DNA of 64,000 nucleotides from Lophius americanus (lineage: Eukaryota; Chordata; Actinopteri; Lophiiformes; Lophiidae), in NCBI GenBank assembly GCA_037951165.1, contig JBBDHG010000169.1:1593501-1657500 (forward strand), read 5' to 3'. The position numbers and the translations under genes were made by a program. Below the pieces are notes generated by a model, which saw only the letters and a program-made list of their open reading frames with translations, had not been told where the DNA came from and did not search any database. Positions 37,031-49,450 of this stretch are shown piece by piece. The first letter of the stretch is position 1, and each line of letters starts with the position of its first letter.

Positions 37031-37056
37031 GTTTCGGCGTAGTGGGCCTTCATCAG
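37031..37056 (-). ncRNA. Hammerhead-like core motif, possible Penelope-like 3' remnant
   Basis: Read on the minus strand: CTGATGA, then AGGC-CCACTAC-GCC (a possible stem II), then GAAAC. These are the two conserved hammerhead strands at the right spacing. Known biology: Penelope-like elements carry hammerhead motifs. The stem III and cleavage-site side (CGTTAACG then GCATG) does not give a clean NUH triplet, so an active ribozyme is doubtful. Confidence 0.35.
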
Positions 37057-37069
37057 AGCACAAAGGCCC

Positions 37070-39961
37070 TAAAGAATGGAAAAAACTAAATAATATTTTT
37101 TTATTTATCTGTTACCTGTTTGCTCTGCAAATTCAAATGGTTCAAAGAAATACCTTTTGAAGTGTATCAATAAACTGGAGTCATCGTCGAAGAAAATAAA
37201 GAAAATCTCTTTATGATGTATGACTTATCGCAGTATGTAATATATGTACATGTATATGTATAGGTAGAGTATATATGAAGAGCTTTGGATTGGGTTTGAA
37301 TAGTCCTTAAGAACCAACACAACAGAACCTGGAGGAGCTCTTTGTGATCCTAGTCCAGTCTGCTAGTATGAGAAAGTCTAGACGGTGAGTGTTGCTAAGC
37401 ACCCAGACATGATGTTAATGCTGAATGCAGTCAAATAATTGTGATTTCTATGTTGTTCAGAAGTGGTGGTTCAAGGTTGAACCCTTTTCTCCTCACTTCA
37501 ATCTTTACTCATGTCCTCTTGACGTGAACACACTCAAGTCTTATTTAAATTGATGAAATATTTTTGAATAGAATCATTTACCACTTTCATGGAATTAAGT
37601 TTTTAACCAAAATATGTCTTGAGCATAACCATCAAAATTAATTTATTTTCAGGTTATTACCACTTTGTTCATGGTCCTACTGCCCTATATTCTGTTTGTA
37701 ATTACCACAATGTGGAAGATGTCAATGAAGATTTATATGCATCTCTACATGTTTATCAATAAAGCCCGGATAAATGGGGAAGGTTTCATTGATAAAAGAA
37801 CATTCGATTCCAAATCCATATGCGGATTGAGATATTCCGCTGTGGCTACCCCTAAAAGGAAAGAGATGAAAGAAGAAGGAGGTCAGATTAAAAGAAATAC
37901 GCATTTCGCCATCGGATCTTCGTGAAATTGTCCTATAATATTTTGTTTAACTGTAATATCTTTATACTTTTACTGAATTAATGTTATTAGCTGACATTAG
38001 TCCTGATTGGAACTAAATTTTAAGTAAGATTAATTTTGCCAAAAATTTTAAATCAATAATTTTGGTATCAAGATGCCAGAAAGCCTAACAACTTGGTTTC
38101 TTCACATCTTATTTTTATCTCCGATGCCCGTGTGATCCATAATTGAAGTTGTAATTCAAACTACTAATTATTGAAATATGACAAGACATCTAAAGTTGAG
38201 AGGACAAAAGTTTATAAAAATAATGCATCATTCAACCCAAATTGTCAAATACATTTAAAAACAATGGTTGTATTATATTTTCTCGCGTTATATTGCTGTT
38301 ATTTTATAAAAACAGGCAAAAGAGCTGGTAAACACCTCAGCATGGATCTGAGGGATAAAAAGATCTCATTTTTAAGAGCCTCTACACACAATAAAAATTG
38401 TCTGGTGATTCTACTTTAAAAGATATGGCGCGGCATGACTTCTATAAGCCTCTACTGGAGTATCTCTGATGGCAACATCGACGGCTCTCTTTTGCACAGC
38501 TTGTCTTAGCTTAACTTTTATCACAGGGTTGTTAAACAAGCACCAACTCTGTGCGTACCAAAACCATGAAAAAATTAACTCAGGCAGCAGACGGTTGTTA
38601 CTAAGTATACTGTGGGTTTAAATGGCACCATCTGGCAGTTGGTCTGCATCATTCGTCATTAAAAATGTCCCTTTTTGATTCCAAGCTACACTCCAAGGCT
38701 GGTCGGTGGGGAGATCCGGATATTCAAAGGAAATATAACTTATCATGTAAATGGAAAGGGGTGTAGCAGCCACTGAGCTTAAGTAAATGTAAAGTTGAGG
38801 GTTTTATGGTACGTTTCATAGAATCTCTGGATGGATTCCCCCCCTAAACAATCCCCCCATGACCTAAATGATCGATCATGTTACAAATATTCCATCATCT
38901 CCCAAACCCCTGGTCACGATCACCTAATTGTCGTACCTGGCTGATCAGCCCTCAGGATGGTAATAGTCATCACCAGACAACAAATGCGGCTCTGATTGAG
39001 TCGTGCTTCTGTGCCGCCCATCAGAACTCTTAACTAAGAAGGTTCTAGTCAGGAAGACTAAACTTTTGCACGTTTGGATCTCAATTGTACTTCACTGTCA
39101 TTATCACCTTTCTTGCATCAGTCACAATTGGCAGCTGGACGATTTTTGACACTAATTGATAAAAGCCGTTCCCATCAGTTGGCAACATATATCCAACATC
39201 ACGGTGTTTGATTGACACCTTGATTGCCTATCATCTTCCTGGCAGCAGTGCCACGGGAAATCATGGGACGCAGTGTAGCCTTAAGACGTGGACGTGAGAA
39301 AGAAGGTACACTTTTTCCACTTTCTCTTTTCTTTATGAAGTACTCCACCTCCTCTACATTTTTGTTGGTGTCTGAACTTGTGTCTCATCGTTGACATCTT
39401 GTGGTTGCATCACCGTAAATGCAAATGATGCAAAGAAGTGAGATGCACTGACAAAAACATAATTTGAAAATGACTCATCTTTTCATATGTAGATGAAGTT
39501 AATCTGTTTTTGTTCTTACATTAGGTTGGACGGTAGGCTCCTGTTCCGCGTTCCTGTTCTGATAGGGTGAGAGTATTTGACGTAGGAAGGTTTGGTTTTC
39601 TCGTTGTGTGCGGTTGTAGTGAGGGTCCTATTCCTGTTGGTTCAGGTAGCTGGTCTATTTCATTTTCATTGTTTAATGATTTGGCGCCACTCCCAGCCCT
39701 TCCCTTCTTTATGTGCCTCTCGTTTTAATATTATGGTAGCATAATCAGCGACATTAAACACACACAGCGTTGCAACAGGATTTCTGTAATGGTGAACAGC
39801 CAATGGGCTGTGAGATCCAGAATCTGCTGGATCATGATAATACAGGGCGAGAGAGGAACAGCTGGGCTGTGAGCATCCATGTCATGTGGGAGGCTGCACA
39901 TCCTATAGACAAGCAGTGCATGACTCACACTGTTGAAGGCTCAGATGGGAGCACAGAGCTG

Positions 39962-39996
<35 letters not shown>

Positions 39997-40670
39997 CAGA
40001 CCATCTTGCCTCTTATTCAGGCTCGTGGTGGCAGCACAACAGAACCCACAAAACCAGCTGTGGCCTCTAGCTAAATCATGGCTGATTGACTGGTTGGCCG
40101 GCCTAAAGCCCTTAAAGCAGGCGATTATTCATGAAAAGCCCTCCTGTGGTTATTTCAACACCACAGCTACACATCCACATCACAATGGAGGCAAATAGCT
40201 GCTCGGCAAGTAGGCGAACATTCATGTGCGTAGGGCCGACGGGTCAGTCACCTTTGCATCGAGGTGACGCTGCTGCTGCCTTGTCTGACACATGGAATGT
40301 CTGAAATAAATGCCGCCTGTTGGATAAACGGATGGAAGCTCTCTAAAGAATCCACTTTACAGGGTCGATACAGAAAGACAGCCCACAATAAAAACATGTT
40401 GACTGGCTTCTAACATGAATGTCGTGTGTTACAGAAAGCCCGTTAGACATGTGGATATTCAGCTTATTTTTTTGTGACCTTGTCATCAAAATTCATCAAT
40501 TAACTTCTGCATTTTGCAGATTATTATTTACAAGTCTTACAGAGAAGCATCAGATGAGGATGATACGAACATTATTTGCAAAGTTTTCAAGACCCACATA
40601 ACTAAGGGGATTGTCATAAACAGCATGACACAAACTTTATTATTTTTCCCTATAGATTAGGCCTCCAGTA
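37070..40670. other. No gene seen
   Basis: Mostly AT-rich unique DNA. 39530-39735 reads like an element 3' end (pyrimidine-rich, ending ctcgttttaatatta), but I cannot assign it. Confidence 0.4.
39962..39992. repeat. AC microsatellite, interrupted
   Basis: AC run with one AAACAC interruption. Confidence 0.95.
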
Positions 40671-40675
40671 TTCGT

Positions 40676-40895
40676 CCATATCATTACAACCACTTGCACC
40701 TGAAGTCTTAATAACATTGTTTATCTTCTTATCATGGCACCGGTCAGTGGGTGGGTAATATTACACAGCAAGTAAACATGTTGGAAGCAGCAGCTTTGAC
40801 AAGGATCACATTATGATGGCGAGACACCTGGGTCAGCCCAGCATTGTAGGCTGTGTGGAGTGTTTCTGGTCTGCATTGGTTAGTACCTGTTGCTG
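40676..40895 (+). mobile_element. Tc1-like element, 5' fragment
   Basis: tccatatcattacaaccact and catggcaccggtcagtgggt match the 5' end of the same Tc1-like family. The sequence then runs into a mutated transposase 5' segment and ends without a 3' terminal repeat. Confidence 0.6.
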
Positions 40896-40984
40896 ATTGG
40901 TTTGAACTTCCTGGCTGATGTATACAGCATTTTTCTAGTCGTCTTGGCTATTAACAAAGGACTTAACAACACAAGCAGGCATTC

Positions 40985-41190
40985 ACCCACTCACACACAC
41001 ATTCATACTTTGGGTGGCAGACACTACCATGCAAGGCGTCGCCAGCTCGTCCATTGAGCAATAACCATTCACACCATCAGCAGCACCATGATGCTACAGC
41101 CTTTGGAAACAAAGCGGGTTTCGGTGTCTTGCTCAGGGACATTTTGACACGTAGACTACAGTGGTCCAGCGATCAAACCATGAAACTTCC
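40985..41190 (-). mobile_element. SINE, body and part of head
   Basis: The antisense body includes attcacccactcacacacac, ggcagacactaccatgcaag and tcttgctcagggacattttg. It ends in gcgatcaaaccatgaaac, a degraded B box. Confidence 0.7.
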
Positions 41191-41806
41191 GCATGAGAAA
41201 CTTTGCCTTAAAATTTTTCATGTTTCCTGTATTTGTAATATATGATATGTTTGTTAACAAAAGTTCTTCTCTCGTGTATTTGGTGCAAATCTGAAATCAG
41301 TTGAAACAGCAGCTGCTCAACTATACTGGCTGAGAAGTATTTCAGATACTGAGTACTTTTTAGGAATGAAAAGAAATACTAATGTGGTGAATCTTATGCA
41401 GAATTTATAAGACTGCATCAATGAATTTAACTTTTGTGTAGCCATTTGGCAGCGTTATTTGGTTTCTCTTAACATAACGAGTCTTAAAATCACCTATTTG
41501 TAGATAAGTCGGGGTTGTCGTGGTTACTAATTCAGCTGCAAAATCAGATGAAACAGACCGTGTTTTCATTGACTCACTTCGTTTGCAGGTAAGAGAGCCT
41601 AAACACAACGTGGAAATACTACAGAGTATCATCCATTATGTCTATTATTGCTGCTTTCCATTGTTTCAGAAGACATCACCTGAGTGGGCGGTCCTGGACA
41701 CAGTGGCAAATCTGAAGTTTGCTCGGATCAGATTCCAAGATTCAAATCTTGTAATCTTGTATACCTGTATGGACCCAAACTTGAGGTATTAACCTTTGTG
41801 TCTTAC

Positions 41807-41932
41807 CTCTTGGCGAGTGATGCTTCCATATGACGTTGGCTTCAGGCCGTCCGACCGCCAGACACATAAGGTTGACGTTGCTTCCCTCGTTTACTGTGAT
41901 GTCCTTCGAAATGTTGGTGATCCTGGCGGGAA
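41807..41932 (-). CDS. IgLON family cell-adhesion protein, one internal exon (first half of Ig domain 2)
   Basis: This 126-bp exon (42 codons) encodes the start of the second Ig domain of an IgLON protein, a GPI-anchored neuronal surface adhesion molecule (OPCML, NTM, LSAMP, NEGR1 and IgLON5 in vertebrates). Seen on the minus strand: a pyrimidine-rich tract and CAG acceptor just beyond 41932, a GTAAGA donor just below 41807, and phase 1 at both ends, as is usual for Ig-domain exons. The translation runs VPARITNISKD, then ITVNEGSNVNLMCLAVGRPE, then ANVIWKH. It contains an N-linked sequon (NIS), the first domain cysteine (LMCLAVG) and the conserved core tryptophan (VIW). VPARI, NVNL and CLAVGRPE recall IgLON5, whereas DITVNEGS recalls OPCML, so I do not name the paralogue. 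The rest of the gene should lie outside the window: earlier exons beyond 64000, later exons below 1. The open frame that runs on past 41932 is intron. Confidence 0.86.
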
Positions 41933-42265
41933 CTGAGGAGAGAAATAAAATCATGATTGATGGTTTCAGCTTAATTAGTGACACGTGAGCAAAGGCGTCG
42001 CTTTTCCACGTGGCCCGAACAGCGACGAGGTTAAAAATAACCGCGGGTTAGGGACTCAATTAGCATGAAATTAGCTGACACATTTGACAATTCTCTGACT
42101 CACTCTGCGGTTCTACATGATTGATTCTCTGCATCGTGTGTCTTTGGCACACTGCTCATTAGACAAGAATCAATGAGATTTGGAGTATGACACACACACA
42201 ACGACACACTTATCTAAAGTAGACTGTACTTATATACAATATCACCCTCCTTTTCAGACGTATTC

Positions 42266-42284
42266 TCACACACACACACACACA
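42266..42284. repeat. CA microsatellite
   Basis: About nine CA units. Confidence 0.95.
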
Positions 42285-42311
42285 GTGTATATAGTATAGT
42301 TTACAGTTGTG

Positions 42312-42480
42312 AAAGTGCTGACTGAGGCTACCACGCAAGGTGCCATCTGGTCGTCAACAGCGGTAGCCACTCACACGATCACAGGACTAATTCTCAAGGA
42401 TATGTGGACTGCAGGGACAAAGAATGAAACCGCCGACCTCCAGATAAGTGGACGAGTCAAAGCCACTCCGTCTTATCCGT
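42312..42480 (-). mobile_element. SINE, body and part of head
   Basis: The antisense body aggctaccacgcaaggtgcc and actcacacgatcacaggact is followed by gaatgaaaccgccgacctcc and ataagtggacgagtcaaagc, the B-box side of the tRNA-like head. Confidence 0.65.
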
Positions 42481-42639
42481 AACTACATCCTCCTTCACTG
42501 TAATTAACAGAGTTATACGATCGTGAACCTTAAGATCACAAATGCAACACACAAGCCAGTATTCAAATGAGAAAAGAATCCTTGTGTCTTTGTTACTGTC
42601 ATAATGTTCTCGGGTCTAATGGATCCACAATATTGCTTG

Positions 42640-43080
42640 CTTTTTCAATAATACAGCGATAACTTTTGTATTCATATACCTGTAAAGATATTATGGAATG
42701 GTCTTTCTTGGTAACGCAATAACTCAAAAAAGATTGCATGAATGATTTTCAGATTTTGTACCATCATAGACTTTAGTGCGAGGAAGAACTGGACTGATTT
42801 TGGAAACAATCGCTACATTAATTATGAAAAAGTGGTATACTTCCAACACTAGGAGTACTATCCCTCCTGAGGTTTACAGACCCATAATATCTCAACAGGT
42901 ATAAATCATATTTAGCTGGCTATGGGGGAGCATTTTTTTTAAATGAAAAACACTGTTTTTCAGACATAACTTCACATAAAATTTGATGAGTTCAAACAAG
43001 GGGATTGCTTGAACAACGCAGTGGTTTGGGGGATTTTTGGGGATATACCCTTAATGCCGGGGGGGACAGCATAGGCCTAA
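42640..43080 (+). repeat. Family-A repeat (copy 6), most complete
   Basis: gcaataactcaaaaaagatt, gactttagtgcgaggaagaa, ctggactgattttggaaac, tttttcagacataacttcac and gattgcttgaacaacgcagt are all present in order, ending in gggatatacccttaatgc. Confidence 0.65.
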
Positions 43081-44439
43081 TTTAATTTATTTGACATGGA
43101 CATTTCTTACACTGTTTCTGCAATTTCATATAACAACGCACCCAACTGAGGCACGAGATGTTTCGTTTGAAGGTGGACGCTAGTTCATGACAACTATGAC
43201 AGACGACAAAGATGGAACTTAATGTGAGTCGATCGCCAGAAAGTCATTCATTGACCAAACGTTATGAGAAACTCCAACATAATGTTACAGTGGCGGGGAG
43301 GGTGTTTGTACCTAAGTGGATTGCGGTGCAAAGGTGCAGCTAATCCATTAACCAGCCCCCCACTCAAGACCTGCAAAACAACCAGATGAATAACAACCCA
43401 CTGTCTCCGTGGAGTGGCCTTCACTTGACTGTCCATATGAGGTTTTGTTAAAGTCAAAGTACAAGATGACAAAAAACACAAACCAGCTATGGATTAAAGA
43501 TACGGAACAGGCAGAGATACTGTACAACACGGGTCTAAAATTACAATCCTGTAAAATACCGTACACAATTTTATTATGTGTGAGAAACAATGTTGTTTTC
43601 CGTTACAACAATGATTCAACTTCTCTGTTGAAATAATTAATATAATCGACTCAAGGTGCTTTAGCTACTTTTACAGAGAAGGTGGAGTAACCAAATGAGG
43701 ATTTACACATGGGAGTAAAAACCAGAAAGCGGTTTAGTCTTTAAATTTAATGTAACTGTAATTCATCGTTACCTTAACAAAACAATACATTTAAATATGA
43801 CATGGATCTTTCTTTCGGTCATCACTGGTAGTTTATTTATATCTGTAGAGCTTTTTACAGCCATCAGATTAATGAGACACTGTCCTCTCTTGCTGTCAAT
43901 CAACCGCTGCCCTGTGTAATAATAATGTTACACTTTCAGCTGCATATTTACTAAAATGTGATTAAGCCCTGCTTATTCCCTCACTACTCTTATACAATTG
44001 TTTAAAGCATACTATAACGATGATGAGTCATACATGTCAAGCCATATATTCAAATGAAATTAATCATGAAATTAATATATAAAGAGATTTACATTCATTT
44101 TTTTTTTTTTTAACAGTTTCAATACAAATGTAATTATTATGGTCTTAATGTTGGTTCTGCACCAGGGGGATCAGAGCCGGAATGGCGAGCTTCTCTGCAT
44201 CGCATTGACCTTTGAATGTACCGATTTAATTAGCAGGCGTTGCTAAATCGAGCCCCATTGGTTTATTTAGGACTGTGCGTGAAGCGTGCTGTTTCAAATG
44301 CCAATCATAACCCGGTCATGGAGTCCAGTAACAGAATCACATCATTATCAATCCTTTCTGCGTCCTTTTCTCAGCAGTATCCACAATTTTAGTAGCTAAA
44401 CTTTAACTATGCCTACGCTGAGTTGGTACGTTAACAACG

Positions 44440-45000
44440 TCGTATCCCCCAAAAAACCCCAATCACCTACATTGTAGAAATAATCCCCCTGATTAAAATC
44501 CTCAAATTAAATGTGAAGTTTTGTCAAAAACTATTTTTACTAAGACAGCTCCCTCTAGTGAGTCAAATATGAACCATTATAACAAATATGATACAAACAT
44601 GATATAGCTCCTCGAGTTCATCATATGCACAAATGGATTTGGAGGCTGTGGTAAAAAAAACTGTGTTTTTTATAAAAGAAGCTCCGCTACTGAGTTAAAT
44701 ATGAACTATTAGGGTAAATTATGATTCTCATAAGATAGAGCTCTTCAATTTGATTCCTAGGCACCAAATTAGGACAAAATCGGACCAACGGCTGGGAAGT
44801 TACGGCCCAAACACTTTTGAGATAAAGCGCTGTTGTTGAAAACATACAACCAACCTTTTCCGAAATCTATCCAATTATTGGTCTCATTAAGGTCTATGTT
44901 GGAGTAAAATCAGAAAATAAACTATGAAATAGTTTGAATGAATGCGTTAACACAAAGGATCAGTTTGCGTTTATAACCCTTTCATAATAACCATAGTTTT
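44440..45000 (-). repeat. Family-A repeat (copy 7)
   Basis: The antisense runs from ccccaatcacctacattgta through actatttttactaagacagc, caaaatcggaccaacggctg and ccaattattggtctcattaa to gaatgcgttaacacaaagga. Confidence 0.6.
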
Positions 45001-45004
45001 TCCG

Positions 45005-46250
45005 GGATATGATTAAGTACGCTGTCCTGCTTTAATGAAACTAGTTGCACCTCCCCAACCTTGAATATCGCAGTCATTCAAAAAGTGAGTACTGCTAACG
45101 GTACTGCAAAGGTGTAATCATCGATTTTCTTGAAGAATGAACCAGTGAAACGCCTAAGAAATTATTAAAAAATGTACATCATACGCAGGAACGTTTGAAC
45201 TAAACCCTAAAAGTAGAAATGATTCAAGACGCTGTCACAAAAAGGAAGTCTCTGACCAACCTGAGCAGTCTCGGTATTTTCCCTTCGGAAATCTATTGAA
45301 TTTCTTTGGGAATATAAGATGCAGAAAATCCATAATACTTTGAATCATTCCAAAAGAGATGAAATGAATGCATGCACAAGACAAAAGCAGTGATTTACCG
45401 CCCTCGCCCTCCACTGACCACAACCCATGTTACTGATGGTAGCGGTGAGAAATGAGCCACGTAGCATCCGTTACCACGGTGATTTGAATGTATCCTGACA
45501 GAACCAGGAGTATACCTCTCATCACTGCAGGCGATGGGCAGTAAAAGCATCACCAGTGATGAGAGCTTTGTTAGAATGATTGAATTTGCTTTCCTTCTCT
45601 TTTCTTCAACACAGCTACAAACAGGAAAAAATTCACAAAAGAACTGCATGGCAAGACTGAAACAATTCTTCAAACAAAGTGGGAAATTCACCTCTAACCG
45701 TGCTGCCAAGGCAATAGCATCTCAGTGAGCTGGTACAATTTATACAAATAAGGAAATATAAAGGAAATTGGCCCCCCTCTACGCAAATAAGCCTCACTGC
45801 GAAATAAGTCAAACACCATTGTTCATGGTCACAGCGGCTAGTGAGGGAGAATTATTGGAGAGTTGGTGCGTAGAGCGAAGTATAGCGGTATATCAAAGTG
45901 GCCTGATCTTTCAATAATATCCACATCCATCCCTGTCATTGTGCATGTGTCAGTAAAATAATCGCCCGCCATAACGAAGTTTCTGCTGAGTAGGATGATC
46001 TCCACCTAAGATCAACCATGAAGTCTTTCTATTCTCCAGCTTCATCGTACCAGCAGATCAGGCGGGTGTAATTCTTTTATTTCCTATCTCTGATACGCTG
46101 GGCCTTCTTCAGGTTGGTTGTTGTTTGCCTCCGTGTGTGTCATAATTACCCACACGGTTAATTACCCTCTCAACTTAATGGCCATGTTTGCGTAGTAATG
46201 TGATTAGTGCCATAACTTGTAAACTGTACCGTGAGACAGGGCAGATAGTA
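45005..46250. other. No confirmed exon
   Basis: A minus-strand frame at 45395-45709 has a possible acceptor and a GTAAAT donor near 45405, but its translation does not match the expected IgLON domain 1. Confidence 0.4.
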
Positions 46251-46252
46251 TT

Positions 46253-46293
46253 CCATTCATTATCACCACCTCCTTGGTGGTGATAATGAATGG
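46253..46293. repeat. Perfect 18-bp inverted repeat with 5-nt loop
   Basis: Left arm CCATTCATTATCACCACC (46253-46270), loop TCCTT, right arm its exact complement (46276-46293). It is not flanked by a T-run, and no gene ends nearby. Confidence 0.97.
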
Positions 46294-46549
46294 TTGGTTG
46301 TGTTTCCACTTGAGCCAGTCCATGTGTCTGTTTATCAACAAGTCCCTGCAAAAATCTTCTGGTTGGATTTGCACCATCTTTGGTGGAAGGAGGACTCAAA
46401 ATGTTCCCAAAATGTTGAGGAAAATTAGGAATTAAACGCAAAAAGCAAATAATCGTTAAATTATTGAATAAGTAAAAACACATCAGCAAAAATCGAACCC
46501 AGGCTGCTGGAAGACGATGTTCATAACCGACATGGTTCGTGGAACAGCT

Positions 46550-46830
46550 TAAAACCCTTTAATGTCCTGCTCAACTGTTTGGTCGAGCACAGTTTGAGGC
46601 CGATTGCTCTTTGAAAAATGTGTTGCTAGACTGAACCTTTTTATAAAATGATCCAATTGCAGCATGTATATGTTAAAAAGTAAAGGGCCAATGTTGGAGC
46701 CCTGGGGGACACCACAGGTCAGAGAGCCACGGAGGACGAGGTCTTACCCATGGCTATTTAGAAAGTCCTATATATTAAGTTATGTATAATATTTAACTTG
46801 ATACAGCCCAAAAAAGTTGAATTAGTGTGA
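46550..46830 (-). mobile_element. LINE reverse-transcriptase fragment (family B, copy 3)
   Basis: The minus strand gives LTCGVPQGSNIGPLLFNIYM (46655-46725). It ends at aaccctttaatgtcctgctc. It is the clearest of the three copies. Confidence 0.65.
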
Positions 46831-46834
46831 TATA

Positions 46835-49030
46835 GCTTTTTTCACAAACCAAAGGGGTTGAATTTATCTGATTAAAATAGACCCGTTTCCATAAAATAAA
46901 AATGTTCATATATTTAGTCATATTTGGTTTTGTACATACATGCTTTTTTTTTTCTTTGGTCATTGTAGGGTAAATTGAGCATGTTCAATTTAAATAATAA
47001 TTAATTATTTAAACAACAATGGCTCCAGAATTAGTGTAGGGACTTTAAAATGTAGGAAATCTTTAAGTCTTGATTTAACAATACCTTCAAAATAATACCT
47101 GGCTGTGACGTTACAAAGAATGAATGAAAAATGAAGGCTTATGACCTCATATGAAACGTGATAATTCATCTGTCAGGAAGCTTTTAGTGTTCAGACTCTT
47201 CAAGGAGATTGTGATCAAAGAGTATTTACCCTGAACAGCAGCAAATGATATTACCCCATGGAGTCTAGATACTGGCGTTGGCGGCTGATGTCTCTGCTGA
47301 GACTTGAAGAATTGGTGACTGTGAGGACTGGGTGGAGATGGGGAATTGGAGGGCATGCATAACAGCATCATAAAGGGTCTAGATGAACAGCTGCAAGAAG
47401 ATTGGCCAACGATGAAGATGTGTGACCGTGGAATTGGTCAGATGAGGCAGGCTAACGAGCACAGCTTATGTCAATGGAGGCCCCAGACTGTGAGGCAGGT
47501 TATTACGACTGAGCAAGCATGAAAGGAGTGCAAGGAGATAGCCTCCTCCACTAGAATTTAATTATTAAGGACTCATATTGGTATTGGCTAATACCTGGAG
47601 GAGTCACTTTAAGGCTCCTATGAGTGCTATTCTGCTATTCTGGATGTGAATTATTATTAGGTATTCATTATTACCTACAGGCCTATCGACTATGTTGAGT
47701 CAATAACAATCAAATCCCCACTTTAAACGTTAACCTTTGTTGCCTCCCTTTTTGCAAATTGTCAGTACATATCCTCCAGGGAACGTAAATAAGAATTTTC
47801 AGAGAAGTGAACAAAAAATGCTGATGTTAGAAAGACCAGTTTGTTGATATAGCATACAGATTTTGCGCTCAAATGGCCATAAGAATCAAACCTAAGAATG
47901 TGTCTTTGAATTATGCAGAAAATGTCTTCTTGAGTATTCAATATGATCAAATAATACTGGTGCAGTATAACGTCTGATTCTGACAATAAAAGAAAACATT
48001 GGCGAGCGATTTTGACTAAGAAAAGGTGAAAATGTGGTGATCGTGGAAATCAAAAAGCAAATGTTCCTTGAAAAACTATTTTGTTCAACTGAAAACTGCA
48101 TCCCGACAGTAAAGAGACGTTTGTATATTCTCTATCTGAACATTTAATCCTCAGTTATAGCAAGGTAACAGAATATCTCAATGTCAATTTCTACATGGAT
48201 TCTAGTCTTAAGACTTCAATTAGAAAATGTATATGCAAGTAGATGAACACATGCTAGTCTCCTGGATGGACTCAAATAAAGGAGTGGAGCCGTGGCTGCG
48301 TGTCTCCAGGCCTCAAGACGGTAGCTTGTGTGTGAAGGTAGTTGCTAACAGTTGTTGCGTAGGCAGAGTCCAACAGTGAAATTACATCACAGAGAATATT
48401 TTGTCCGTATGCTGCTGTAAATCAGCCATTGTCTTCCAGCTACTTTGGCATACACCACTAGGATGGCGGACCATCACTACTTGGATGAACGCCTACATAA
48501 AGGAGGGTTGTCTATTGCAAGTATCAGACAAGGACAACCATGAGGTTTTCCATATCCTCGCAGTCTTAGAATTACAGCGCTCTCGTTGCCAAGTAAACAG
48601 CTTTTTCTTGGTAGTGGTGTTGTCCTTACATATTTAAAGAAGGTAAGAGCAAAACACTAGCCCTTAGCAAACAAAAACATCACCCCTCGTGTATTACAAA
48701 ATACGTTGAATAATGTAATAGAATAACTTTGAATAATGCTGTTTTGTGTTACGTGCAAAGTAGATCACGCTTCCAATATGGTCCATGAGGCAAGCTGGTT
48801 TAAATAACATTAAAGCAATCAATACATTTCCTGCTGAACGAGCATGCAGGCAGAAGGCAGTGTCGAGGTTTCCTTTATATTGTCTTCTGGTTACAGCTGT
48901 TTCAATCAGGAGAGACAAGTGATTGAGGTAAGGATAATTGTTGATTGCAGCAGATGATATGTGATCATTAGTCTGTCACAAAGTCTTTAGCGCAAAGGCT
49001 CTTCAGGGAGATTGTGATTGAAGGACATGT
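46835..49030. other. No gene seen
   Basis: Contains a short family-C repeat at 47195-47245 and otherwise unassigned sequence. Confidence 0.4.
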
Positions 49031-49036
49031 GCCCTA

Positions 49037-49450
49037 AGCAGCACGATACGAGCCATATCATTAAAGCCACCTGCCTAACGTTGTGCATTCGCTGCCAGAA
49101 CAAATCTAAGATGCTCTGCGTGTTTTGGAACTTCTCTATGAAAATCAGCAGTGGCTGAGACAGTAACTCTTTAGATTACTGTCTTAGGCTTTGCTCTCCA
49201 CATGCATTAGGCTTTGCTCTCCACATGCATCAGTGAGATTTCGGTGTGCATGACCCTGTCGCCAGTTCTCTAGTTGTCCTTCCTACGACCATTTTGGAAG
49301 CCACTGCAGTACTTCAGTTCTGCTGGTGCTCTAACCCGGTTGTCCAGCCGTCACCATTTGGTCTTAGTCAAAGTCGCTCGGACTGTCCATTTTTTCTGCT
49401 TGCAACACATCAATTAAAAACTGTTTGTTCACTTGCTGCCTAATGTTACT
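49037..49450 (-). mobile_element. Internally deleted Tc1-like element, main part
   Basis: The sequence starts with gccatatcattaaagccacc (terminal repeat) and passes the common deletion junction (cgctgccagaacaaat). It ends with antisense of the transposase start: catgaccctgtcgccagttc and ttgttcacttgctgcctaat. The expected other terminus is not here but about 560 bp to the right, at 50010-50062. A 22-23-bp tandem duplication lies at about 49186-49229. Confidence 0.75.

Noticed and set aside
45395..45709. Minus-strand frame that could be IgLON domain 1
   Set aside because: Lacks the expected domain-1 cysteine and tryptophan pattern and its spacing, despite splice-like borders.
46098..46112. Second hammerhead-like motif (minus strand CTGAAGAAGGCCCAG)
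   Set aside because: The core has CTGAAGA instead of CTGATGA and no GAAA strand follows.
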